Of a DNA stretch of 45,301 nt, positions 14,753 through 22,630 are shown piece after piece. Numbering within the stretch: position 1 is the stretch's first letter; each line of letters starts with the position of its first letter. The stretch lies in NCBI GenBank assembly GCA_022510865.1, contig JAFLSQ010000014.1, forward strand, positions 1 to 45,301. Direction: 5' to 3'. The stretch comes from Treponema sp. Lineage in GTDB: Bacteria; Spirochaetota; Spirochaetia; Treponematales; Treponemataceae. The notes below the pieces were generated by a model, which did no database searches, was not told where the DNA came from, and saw only the letters and a list, made by a program, of their open reading frames with translations. The position numbers and the translations under genes were made by a program.

Positions 14753-15778
14753 CTAGTTAGATGGGGTATATGTTTGTTGCTCACTCCAGACGGTCGGCAA
14801 TTCAAAAGTTATGTCTGGATAATCGCGCAAAGAGAGGGTAGCATTCATATATCCAGCATATTTATAATCATATTCCTGCCACTTCTCTGATGTCGGATGT
14901 CTGTCTTTTACGTAAAGTGAGTACAGATTAATCCCGTCGTTGCAAATGCGCTCATAAACGCTTTTATCAAGGAGATCGATCATTCTGCCGTCTTCTATTA
15001 ATCTTAAAGCATCATCCCCACACCATACCCAATACTCTGTATGAGTCCAATTTACTTCACCAAGAACAATGGCATAATCAAAAGTGAAACTTTTGAAAAA
15101 CGAAAATTCTTTTACAATATCGTTCGAACTCTTAATATCAAGCTTAAGTTGCCCAGTGAAAGGGGGCACAGACGTAAACTCGCTGTCTACGTCATCCGAT
15201 TCGGCATCCAATTCATTATATTGCACATTCAAAACGGAATTAATAATCGGCTCTATATTGATGTACTCATTATAATCCACTCCTCCACCAGCGGTACATA
15301 TCACAGTGCCTTCATGCCAAGAATAAGTTTTACCACCGTTCTTACTCATTGTACCGGAAACGGTAACAGCATACTCTTTGCCTGATTCCGTAAACGGAAA
15401 AATAAATTCGACAATTCCATCAGCAATATTATCATTCGTAATAGAGATTTTGAAGGGGTGGGGATAATTATTGTCGGTTCTTCTGACAGTAATTCCGTTT
15501 CCACCAGATTCCTTGAATTTCAAATCGCTTGAAAGCGTAATCTTGATGCCATTGGCAGTACCTTTTGCAGTTATATATTTGCCGCTTTCAAACGGAATAT
15601 CATCATCTTCTTTTTTACCGCTTTCAAGCGAAGCATCATCATTCCCGTCTTTTTTGCCGTTCTCAAGCGAAACATCATCATTCAGGTCTTTCTCACCGCC
15701 ACTTACGGAATTCTTGCACCCAAAAACCAGCAGCGCGGACAACGCCGCCAGAACCACACTTTTCGTGATTTTTTTCAT
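14753..15778 (-). CDS. Putative outer-surface lipoprotein with poly-G phase-variable promoter
   Basis: A 341-residue protein with a lipoprotein signal peptide (MKKITKSVVLAALSALLVFG, lipidated Cys21). Residues 31-68 are three imperfect acidic repeats of 12-13 residues built on a D-D-x-S/P-x-E-S/N-G-K motif. After that, beta-rich, low-similarity sequence shows no domain I recognise (it includes repeated ESGK and aromatic positions, e.g. WHEGTVICTAGGG). GGAGG lies 5 bases before ATG 15778; an ATG 12 bases upstream overlaps that Shine-Dalgarno and was rejected. Its promoter has a run of ten G between -35 and -10, typical of phase-varied surface proteins. It is monocistronic with its own terminator. 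Surface exposure and function are inferred from promoter and lipobox. Confidence 0.8.
   Translation of the reverse strand: MKKITKSVVLAALSALLVFGCKNSVSGGEKDLNDDVSLENGKKDGNDDASLESGKKEDDDIPFESGKYITAKGTANGIKITLSSDLKFKESGGNGITVRRTDNNYPHPFKISITNDNIADGIVEFIFPFTESGKEYAVTVSGTMSKNGGKTYSWHEGTVICTAGGGVDYNEYINIEPIINSVLNVQYNELDAESDDVDSEFTSVPPFTGQLKLDIKSSNDIVKEFSFFKSFTFDYAIVLGEVNWTHTEYWVWCGDDALRLIEDGRMIDLLDKSVYERICNDGINLYSLYVKDRHPTSEKWQEYDYKYAGYMNATLSLRDYPDITFELPTVWSEQQTYTPSN
15575..15688 (-). repeat. Imperfect tandem repeats inside the lipoprotein (36-39 bp)
   Basis: Three imperfect copies encode residues 31-68. The unit cores begin at 15589, 15625 and 15664, so spacings are 36 and 39 bases (12 and 13 codons). 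In-frame repeat gain or loss would lengthen the linker behind the lipid anchor without breaking the frame. Confidence 0.6.
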
Positions 15779-15811
15779 CACAGCCTCCATAATTATGTTT
15801 TGACACTATAC

Positions 15812-15842
15812 ATAATACCCCCCCCCCGTCATATAATGTCAA
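15812..15842 (-). promoter_or_regulatory. Lipoprotein promoter with G10 tract in the spacer
   Basis: On the minus strand TTGACA (15837-15842) and TATTAT (15812-15817) are separated by 19 bases, of which ten contiguous G (C on plus, 15818-15827) abut the -10. With eight G the spacer would be the optimal 17. Slipped-strand changes of the tract would therefore tune or switch transcription. Confidence 0.75.
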
Positions 15843-15928
15843 GTACCAATTCGCATTGCGGGCAAAAAAAATTCCATGCGTATTTCTCATGCTAATTTCC
15901 TCACGTCATCCAAAAAATCAGGGCAAAC

Positions 15929-15963
15929 AAAAAAAAGCCCGCCTGCGTTTCTCGCAGGCGGGC
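15929..15963 (-). terminator. Rho-independent terminator of the ABC exporter operon
   Basis: On the minus strand an 11-bp perfect G/C stem (15937-15947 with 15953-15963, 5-base loop) is followed by eight T (15929-15936). It begins 30 bases after the second exporter gene. Confidence 0.9.
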
Positions 15964-15992
15964 TTCGTCAGACTTTCGCGGGGATTTTCCGG

Positions 15993-17957
15993 CTATTCGT
16001 CCAGCGTGATGCGGTTTCCTGTGTAAAGGAAATAATAGCGGCCTTTTGCCGCAATCAGCTGGTCGTGCGAGCCGCGCTCAATAATCTTTCCGTGCTCCAG
16101 AACGATAATCTCGTCGGCATTGCGGACGGTAGAAAGCCGGTGGGCAATCACAAAAGTGGTGCGTCCCCTCATCAGCGAGTCCATGCCGTCCTCAATCAGT
16201 TTCTCTGTGCGTGTGTCAATTGATGAGGTGGCCTCATCAAGGACAAGAACCGGCGGATTTGCGACCGCGGCCCGGGCAATCGCAAGAAGCTGCCTCTGCC
16301 CCTGGCTCAGGCTGGAGCCGTCGCCTGTAATCACGGTGTCGTAGCCGTTCTCAAGGTGGCGGATGAAACTGTCCGCGTTGGCAAGTTTTGCGGCCTCGTA
16401 AACCTGCACATCGCTCGCCTCCAGATTTCCGTAGCGGATATTCTCGCGGATTGTCCCGGTAAAAAGATGCGTGTTCTGCTGAACCATCCCCAGAGACTTC
16501 CGCAGAGATGCCTTGGAAATCTCGTTCAGCGGAATTCCGTCATAAGTGATTGCCCCGCTTCCCTCGGGAACATCATAGAAGCGCGAGAGCAGGTTGATTG
16601 TCGTCGTCTTTCCCGAGCCGGTTGAGCCTACCAGTGCGATTTTCTGGCCGGGCTTGGCATGAATGCAGACATCGTGCAGGACAGTTTTCTCTGGTTTGTA
16701 GCCGAACGTCACGTGGTCAAAGACAACCTCGCCTTGAAGCGGGCGCAGAGAGTTGTCCGCAGGATTTTTCCACGCCCACTCGCCTGTGTGCGCGTATGAC
16801 TGCACGAGCCTTCTGTTGCCGTCAGACTCACGGGCATAATGAGCGTTCACAAGGGTGAACTGACCGTCATCAACCTCAGGCTCCTCGTCAATCACGCCAA
16901 AAATCCGCTCCGCGCCAGCAAGCGCGTTCAGTACGCTGTTCGCCTGCTGCGTCATCATTGAGATTGGCTGGCTGAATGAGCGCGTGTACTGCAAGAACGC
17001 CGCGATTGTGCCCAAATCAAGCACGCCCACAAACCAGTTTGTCGTCGCGGAGGTGTTGTAGCCAGCAATCATCATTGAGGCGGATATGATGGCTATGACC
17101 GCGTACTGCATGTGGCTCAGATTGTTCATGAGCGGGCCCATCATGCCGCCAAAAGTCATTGCGGCGGTTCCCGCCCTGCGCAGGTTGCCGTTCAGCACAG
17201 CGAACTGCTCGCGGGCTTTCTGCTCGTGGTTGAACACTTTGACCACTTTCTGCCCCTCAATCATCTCTTCTATAAATCCGTTAAGCGCGCCGATGCTCTT
17301 CTGATTCTCGCGGAACGCCTTCGCAGACCGCCGGGCAATCACAGACATGAGCAGGGTTATGAAAATCATAGAGATTACCATGACGACTGTGAGCATAGGA
17401 CTCAGGATTATCATCATCACAAAAACCGCAATCACTGTGATTACGGACGACAAAAGCTGCGGGATTGTCTGGCTCATCATCTCGCGCAGGGTATCGGTGT
17501 CGTTCGTGAAGCGGCTCATCAGCTCGCCGTGAGTGTGCGCGTCGTAATATCTGATTGGAAGCGTCTCAAGTTTGGTGAACAAATCCGTCCTGATATTATA
17601 AAGAAGATTCGTGGAGATGTAGAGCATGAGGCGGTTATTGCACCATGACGCAACAACGCCCGACAAAAACACGCACATTACGCCAAAAATCATAACGCCG
17701 AAACTTCTGATTCCCGCCGCAATTTCCGGGGTGATGCTTCCCGCCTGCTGATATTTTTCCAGAAGCGGAATTATGAATTTGTTCAGCGCGATTTTCGTGA
17801 ACATTCCGCCGGCGACAGACGCCCCGGAACTGATGAGCACGCACAGAAAGACCAAAATCCACAGCGCCTTGAATTTTCCCATGTATGACAGAATGCGCCC
17901 GATTGTCTTCCTCGCGTCTTTTGGTTTTGCAAATCCTTTTGGTTTTACCGGTGGCAT
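15993..17957 (-). CDS. ABC exporter half-transporter, second subunit (canonical ATPase)
   Basis: A 654-residue half-transporter: six membrane segments (about 30-330) then an ATPase domain. Walker A is GSTGSGKTTT, the signature is LSQGQRQLLAIARA and Walker B VLVLDEATSSID with the catalytic Glu intact; the H-loop VIAHRLSTV is seen. The intracellular loop segment between TM and ATPase is long (DGNRRLVQSYAHTGEWAWKNPAD insert). Its ATG overlaps the stop of the upstream subunit (TAATG), so the two are co-translated. The pair forms a BmrCD/LmrCD-like heterodimeric exporter for drugs or lipids; substrate unknown. The terminator at 15929-15963 ends the operon. Confidence 0.92.
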   Translation of the reverse strand: MPPVKPKGFAKPKDARKTIGRILSYMGKFKALWILVFLCVLISSGASVAGGMFTKIALNKFIIPLLEKYQQAGSITPEIAAGIRSFGVMIFGVMCVFLSGVVASWCNNRLMLYISTNLLYNIRTDLFTKLETLPIRYYDAHTHGELMSRFTNDTDTLREMMSQTIPQLLSSVITVIAVFVMMIILSPMLTVVMVISMIFITLLMSVIARRSAKAFRENQKSIGALNGFIEEMIEGQKVVKVFNHEQKAREQFAVLNGNLRRAGTAAMTFGGMMGPLMNNLSHMQYAVIAIISASMMIAGYNTSATTNWFVGVLDLGTIAAFLQYTRSFSQPISMMTQQANSVLNALAGAERIFGVIDEEPEVDDGQFTLVNAHYARESDGNRRLVQSYAHTGEWAWKNPADNSLRPLQGEVVFDHVTFGYKPEKTVLHDVCIHAKPGQKIALVGSTGSGKTTTINLLSRFYDVPEGSGAITYDGIPLNEISKASLRKSLGMVQQNTHLFTGTIRENIRYGNLEASDVQVYEAAKLANADSFIRHLENGYDTVITGDGSSLSQGQRQLLAIARAAVANPPVLVLDEATSSIDTRTEKLIEDGMDSLMRGRTTFVIAHRLSTVRNADEIIVLEHGKIIERGSHDQLIAAKGRYYFLYTGNRITLDE

Positions 17958-19717
17958 TACTCATCACCTCCTTCCAAATCCGCGTCGCCGCTTCCCTGCT
18001 GCTGGGACTCGAACACCTCGCGGTAAATGTGATTGCTCTCAAGAAGCGCGTCGTGCGTTCCGATTCCGCTGATTTTTCCGTCATCAAGCACGATAATCAT
18101 ATCCGCATCTTTTACAGACGATATTCTCTGCGCGATTATGATTTTTGTTGTGTCCGGCGCAATGTCTTTGAGCGCGGTGCGGATTCGCGTCTCCGTGGCT
18201 GTGTCCACCGCAGAAGTGCTGTCATCAAGAATCAGAACCTTGGGATTTTTGAGCAGCGCCCGCGCAATGCAAATGCGCTGTTTCTGACCGCCAGAGACGT
18301 TCACGCCGCCCTGCCCAAGCTCTGTGTCGTAGCCTTCCGGAAAACTTGATATGAAAGACTCAGCGTCCGCCGCACGGCAAGCCTGCCTCAGCTGCTCGTC
18401 CGTGGCGTTCTCATTACCCCACAGAAGATTCTCTTTGATTGTCCCGCTGAAAAGCACGTTCTTCTGCAAGACCATCGCAACGGAATCGCGCAGAACTTTG
18501 ATGTCGTACTCGCGCACATCGTGACCGCCAAGAATCACACGGCCGTCAAGAACATCATAAAGCCGCGGAATCAGAGACACAAGCGATGATTTTGATGAGC
18601 CGGTTCCGCCAATAATCCCGACAACCGAGCCGCTCGCAATATCCACGTTGATGTCTTTAAGGATGCAGTTCTCCTCGCGCTTTGAATAACTGAAACTGAC
18701 ATCCTCAAAACGGATTGCCCCGTCCTTTACTTCCATGACAGGCTTCTCGCAGTCCGCAATATCCGGAACTTCCTCAAGAACCTCAACAATTCGGTGATTC
18801 GATGCCTGAACCATCACAAGCGAGACAAAGACCATCCCCAGCATCATCATTGACATGAGAACCTGCGAAACATAAGTGAAAAAACTGATTAGCTCGCCGG
18901 ACTGCATCGTGCCGAACACAACCTGCCGCCCGCCGAACCACATCACGGCGGTCATCGCGCCGTACATCACAAGCTGCATGAGCGGGAGCATGAAAATAAT
19001 CAGTTTCTCGGCGTGAACCTGCGCCTTTTTCACGTCCTCCGCCGCCTTGCGGAATTTCTCGCCCTCAAACGGCTGGCGCACGTAAGCCTTCACAATCCTG
19101 ATTCCAATCAGATTCTCCTGAATCGCGCCGTTCATCACATCAAACTTGCGCATCATTCTCTCAAAGCGCGGGTACGCCATGCTTGATATGAGGATTATGC
19201 CGCCGGCAATCACAGGAATTGCCACAAGAAAAAGCACTGCCATCTCCGGATTGATTTGAAACGCCATGACCGTTCCCGCAATCATCATAAACGGTGAGCG
19301 CACGCACATGTGGATGAGCATACGGTACACGTTCTGTGTCATGTTCACGTCCGTCGTAAGGCGCGTTATGAGGGAGGCGGTGCTGAACTTGTCGATGTTC
19401 GCGAAAGAGAAAGTCTGGATTTTATCATACAGACGTTTTCTGAGCGTGAAACCAAAGCCCTGAGCCGCAAAAGTTGAGAAAACCGTTCCCAGAACACCGC
19501 AGACTAAGGAAATGACAGCCAGAGAAATCATAACTATTCCATAATGAATTACATAAGGCAAATCGCTGTTGGCAATTCCCACGTCAATTATCCGCGCCAT
19601 TATCAGCGGGATTATCACTTCCATGACGACCTCGCCAATCATGGCGAGCGGAGACAGGGCCGTGCTCACGACATATTTCTTGTCAAGCCCCGTCACAAGT
19701 TTTCTGATTGTAGACAT
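17957..19717 (-). CDS. ABC exporter half-transporter, first subunit (degenerate catalytic site)
   Basis: A 586-residue half-transporter with six N-terminal membrane segments and a C-terminal ATPase. Walker A reads GGTGSSKSS and the signature NVSGGQKQRICIARALL, but Walker B is VLILDDSTSAVD, with Asp in place of the catalytic Glu, and the H-loop region is IIAQRISSV (Gln instead of His). These are the hallmarks of the degenerate partner in heterodimeric exporters, so ATP is hydrolysed at one site only. The ATG at 19717 (MSTIRKLVTG) is chosen by family start; no strong ribosome site is present. An extension to 19786 is possible. The last base of its stop is the first of the downstream gene. Confidence 0.9.
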   Translation of the reverse strand: MSTIRKLVTGLDKKYVVSTALSPLAMIGEVVMEVIIPLIMARIIDVGIANSDLPYVIHYGIVMISLAVISLVCGVLGTVFSTFAAQGFGFTLRKRLYDKIQTFSFANIDKFSTASLITRLTTDVNMTQNVYRMLIHMCVRSPFMMIAGTVMAFQINPEMAVLFLVAIPVIAGGIILISSMAYPRFERMMRKFDVMNGAIQENLIGIRIVKAYVRQPFEGEKFRKAAEDVKKAQVHAEKLIIFMLPLMQLVMYGAMTAVMWFGGRQVVFGTMQSGELISFFTYVSQVLMSMMMLGMVFVSLVMVQASNHRIVEVLEEVPDIADCEKPVMEVKDGAIRFEDVSFSYSKREENCILKDINVDIASGSVVGIIGGTGSSKSSLVSLIPRLYDVLDGRVILGGHDVREYDIKVLRDSVAMVLQKNVLFSGTIKENLLWGNENATDEQLRQACRAADAESFISSFPEGYDTELGQGGVNVSGGQKQRICIARALLKNPKVLILDDSTSAVDTATETRIRTALKDIAPDTTKIIIAQRISSVKDADMIIVLDDGKISGIGTHDALLESNHIYREVFESQQQGSGDADLEGGDE

Positions 19718-19833
19718 GGTGTTAATGCTATAAAAACGAGCAAAAAAGTCAAGACATGGCAGAATTTTTATGCGGATTGCCCGCAACGCCCGGCATTAAA
19801 ATCAGCCCACAGCCAATGCGGATTTTCTGGCCG

Positions 19834-20517
19834 CTACCTGAACACAACATCATCGAACCCGCAGGAAAGCATGAACTGCCGGATTATTTTCTTGGCGTAC
19901 TCCGCGCTGTCTTTAAGAATGCCCTCGGCAATCATATCCTCCTGCGCAACCTTCCGCGCCGCCTCAATCTCATCAAAAACTTCCTGCGTGGAAATGGGGA
20001 CAAAAATGCTGCGCTTCTCGTCAAAGACTTCCTGGCGCACAATATCGTTGCCAAGAATCTCTGCCGGTGGCAGTGTGATTGTCACGATGTTCTCGTCCTC
20101 AGAGAGCGAGTACCAGACATCGGTGAAATCCGCGATTCCCGCCCGGATAATCCCCGTGTATTTTATGATGCTGTAGCTTTTTGCAAAACCCGCGGTCTTT
20201 TTCAGCGTGATTATATCGCTGTACCGGTATTTTTCTGTGACAAGCTCCTGGCAGTACGACAGCTGGCGGTCAACAAGGGCGCGCTTGCTCTCCTGCTCAA
20301 CCTCAAAGAAAGTTGTCATCTTCCGGGTGGCAAGCCAGACCGCCACGCCGCCGAGCGCGAAAATCAGAATGATGGAGATTACGCGCAGGATAATCCGCGC
20401 AAAAAGCGGGGTTCTTTTGCGTGCGCCCCGCCGCACCGCGCCTCGCTCATTCTCCCGCACACTCTCGGCTTTTCTTAAAAGTCCGCCGCCATCCGTTTGA
20501 TTTTTCTTGCTTTCCAT
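19834..20517 (-). CDS. DUF4230-family membrane-anchored protein
   Basis: A 227-residue protein. After a basic N-terminal stretch (about 1-43, rich in Arg/Lys) comes one membrane segment (IILRVISIILIFALGGVAVWLA), then an extracytoplasmic part with RQLSYCQELVTEKYRYSDIITLKK, the core of DUF4230, and VWYSLSEDENIVTITLPPAEILGND. DUF4230 has no known activity. A second in-frame ATG at 20523 overlaps the -10 and was rejected. TTGCCA-18-TATAAT (20524-20553) ends only 6 bases upstream of ATG 20517, implying a leaderless or nearly leaderless message. It is divergent from hflK. The protein may act with HflKC in the membrane (inference from position only). Confidence 0.8.
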   Translation of the reverse strand: MESKKNQTDGGGLLRKAESVRENERGAVRRGARKRTPLFARIILRVISIILIFALGGVAVWLATRKMTTFFEVEQESKRALVDRQLSYCQELVTEKYRYSDIITLKKTAGFAKSYSIIKYTGIIRAGIADFTDVWYSLSEDENIVTITLPPAEILGNDIVRQEVFDEKRSIFVPISTQEVFDEIEAARKVAQEDMIAEGILKDSAEYAKKIIRQFMLSCGFDDVVFR

Positions 20518-20523
20518 AGTCAT

Positions 20524-20553
20524 ATTATACTATTTATACTATCACAATGGCAA
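20524..20553 (-). promoter_or_regulatory. Predicted promoter of the DUF4230 gene
   Basis: On the minus strand TTGCCA (20548-20553), 18-base spacer, TATAAT (20524-20529). The -10 ends 6 bases before ATG 20517, so transcription would start about at the start codon. Confidence 0.5.
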
Positions 20554-20600
20554 ATTTTGTTGTTTTTTTTTCAGGTTTTCTATATTTTAAATAGAACAAG

Positions 20601-20628
20601 GCAATCATAAATCAAAAATGATGATTGC
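20601..20628. promoter_or_regulatory. 8-bp inverted repeat in the hflK leader
   Basis: GCAATCAT (20601-20608) and ATGATTGC (20621-20628) flank a 12-base A-rich loop, 17 bases before the hflK ribosome site. It could be an mRNA hairpin or a dyad operator; a TATATT at 20581-20586 is a possible -10 just upstream. Confidence 0.4.
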
Positions 20629-20657
20629 ACTGATTTGAGTTTTTCAGGAGGTCTTTG

Positions 20658-21620
20658 ATGGCAGACGAGGAGAAAATCAAAAAGGCGAAAAAGCCCTTCA
20701 GTCCTGCAATCTTCACGTGGCTGATTATTCTTGCGCTGGCCGTGGCAGCAGGATTCTCAAGCTTTTATGTAGTCGATGAGACGGAGAACGCCGTAATCAC
20801 AAGGCTCGGAAAATACACAAAGACTGTGGGAGCCGGGCTTCACACAAAACTGCCGTTCGGAATCGACAAGTCTTACAATGTTCCGGTGAAAGTTGTGCAG
20901 ACAGAGCAGTTTGGATTCAAGACCATAAAGGCGGGGCGCAACAACGAGTACAAGAACAACATCGGGACAGAGAGCACAATGCTCACCGGCGACCTGAACA
21001 TTGTTGACGTTGAGTGGATTATCCAGTACAGGATTGTTGACCCGAAGCAGTGGCTGTTCGGCGTGTACGAGAAAAAGCAGACAATCCGCGATATTTCCCG
21101 CTCGGTGATAAACACGCTGGTGGGCGACCGCGCCATTCTTGCCGTGATGGGAAGCGAGAGAACGAACATCGAGACGCTCGCGCTTGATATGATGAACGAG
21201 AATTTCAAGCAACTTGGCCTTGGAATCAGCGTGATTGCCGTCAAGCTCCAGAACATTGTGCCCCCAAGCGGAGTGCAGGACGCGTTCGAGGACGTGAACA
21301 AGGCGACCCAGGACATGAATCGTTTCATAAACGAGGGAAAAGAAGCCTACAACGCCGAGATTCCGCGCGCGCAGGGTGAGGCAGACCGCCAGATTCAGGT
21401 TGCAGAAGGTTACGCGGCGGAGCGCGTGAACATGGCAAAAGGTGACGTTGCAAGGTTCAACGCGGTTTACGAGGAGTACCGCCGCTCGCCGCGCGTCACC
21501 CGCGAGCGAATCTACCTTGAGACGATGGATGAGATTTTCGGCTCGGAGACAAAGCCGGATTTAATCGACAGCGAGCTTGATAACATCCTGCCAATCAAAA
21601 ATCTTAAAGGAGGAAACTGA
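20658..21620 (+). CDS. hflK: HflK, SPFH-domain membrane protease modulator
   Basis: A 320-residue stomatin/prohibitin (SPFH)-family protein. One N-terminal membrane segment (about 17-37, FTWLIILALAVAAGFSSFYV), then FYVVDETENAVITRLGKYTKTVGAGLHTKLPFGID, the typical HflK start, and a long coiled-coil tail with AEIPRAQGEADRQIQVAEGYAAERVNMAKGD. It forms a large periplasmic-side ring with HflC and modulates FtsH proteolysis. AGGAGG 6 bases before ATG 20658 fixes the start; TTG at 20655 was rejected. hflC starts after one base, so the two are coupled. Confidence 0.95.
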   Translation: MADEEKIKKAKKPFSPAIFTWLIILALAVAAGFSSFYVVDETENAVITRLGKYTKTVGAGLHTKLPFGIDKSYNVPVKVVQTEQFGFKTIKAGRNNEYKNNIGTESTMLTGDLNIVDVEWIIQYRIVDPKQWLFGVYEKKQTIRDISRSVINTLVGDRAILAVMGSERTNIETLALDMMNENFKQLGLGISVIAVKLQNIVPPSGVQDAFEDVNKATQDMNRFINEGKEAYNAEIPRAQGEADRQIQVAEGYAAERVNMAKGDVARFNAVYEEYRRSPRVTRERIYLETMDEIFGSETKPDLIDSELDNILPIKNLKGGN

Positions 21621-21621
21621 C

Positions 21622-22608
21622 ATGACACGCGCAATGAAAAAATTCACAGGCTGGATAATCGCAATAGCCGTAATCCTGATAATCTTCCTTTTTATGGGAC
21701 CGCTTTACATCGTGAACGAGGGAAATCAGGTTGTAGTCACAAGGTTCGGAAGCATTGTTGACACGCATACGAACGCCGGGCTTTACATCAAAATTCCGTT
21801 TCTGGACAAAGTGACCACATATCCTAAACTCGTGCTCTCTCTTGACGGCGACGAGCAGAGAATCCCGACAAAAGAGAATCAGTTCATAATTGTTGACACA
21901 ACATCGCGCTGGAGAATCAGCGACCCCGCAAAATTCTACCAGAATTTCACCACGCTGGAGAACGCATACAACAAGCTTTCCGACATAATCGACTCGTCAT
22001 GCCGCACGGTCATCACGCAGAACAGGCTCTCTGAGATTGTGCGCAGCTCGAACATCATAAATGACACAAGGGCGGATGATGATGACGAGGACGAGGAGAC
22101 CAAGGAAATCGGCGAGCTTGTGAACGATTCCACGGCGAACGAGGTTGTGACAAAAGGACGCAGCGAGCTTTGCCGCATGATGACCGTTGAGGCGAACAAA
22201 CTCGTGCCCGAATACGGAATTGATTTGATAGACATCGTTCCGCGCCAGATAAAATATTCTGATGAGCTGACCGAATCCGTCTACAACAGGATGATTAAAG
22301 ACCGCAATCAGGTTGCGCAGGCGTACCGCTCGCTTGGCGAGGGAAAAAAAGCGGAGTGGCTCGGAAAACTTGAGAGCGACAAGCGCACGATTGCATCCGA
22401 GGCATACCGGAAAAGCGAGGAAATCAAAGGAAACGCGGACGCTGAGGCTGCGGCAATCTATGCGGAAGCCTACAGCCGCGACCCGGAATTCTACGCGTTC
22501 TGGAAGAGCATGGAGTCATATAAATCAAACCTGAAGAATTATCCTGCTACTTACAGCACAAAGATGGATTACTTTGACTATCTTTACAGCGCGAACGGCA
22601 ACCGCTAG
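21622..22608 (+). CDS. hflC: HflC, SPFH-domain membrane protease modulator
   Basis: A 328-residue SPFH protein partnered with HflK. N-terminal membrane segment (about 8-30, GWIIAIAVILIIFLFMGPLYIV) then VNEGNQVVVTRFGSIVDTHTNAGLYIKIPF. The tail is coiled coil with EEIKGNADAEAAAIYAEAYSRDPEFYAFWKSMESYK, a hallmark of HflC. There is an acidic insert (ADDDDEDEETKEIGELVND, about residues 145-165) in the middle. Start at ATG 21622 follows AGGAGG; an in-frame extension to 21577 inside hflK was rejected. The next gene begins 22 bases downstream. Confidence 0.95.
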   Translation: MTRAMKKFTGWIIAIAVILIIFLFMGPLYIVNEGNQVVVTRFGSIVDTHTNAGLYIKIPFLDKVTTYPKLVLSLDGDEQRIPTKENQFIIVDTTSRWRISDPAKFYQNFTTLENAYNKLSDIIDSSCRTVITQNRLSEIVRSSNIINDTRADDDDEDEETKEIGELVNDSTANEVVTKGRSELCRMMTVEANKLVPEYGIDLIDIVPRQIKYSDELTESVYNRMIKDRNQVAQAYRSLGEGKKAEWLGKLESDKRTIASEAYRKSEEIKGNADAEAAAIYAEAYSRDPEFYAFWKSMESYKSNLKNYPATYSTKMDYFDYLYSANGNR

Positions 22609-22630
22609 GCTCCGCGCAGAAGAGGCGTAA

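Noticed and set aside
15818..15827. G10 tract as an assembly artefact
   Set aside because: Cannot be excluded, but its exact place between a consensus -35 and -10 argues for a real feature; reads would settle the length.
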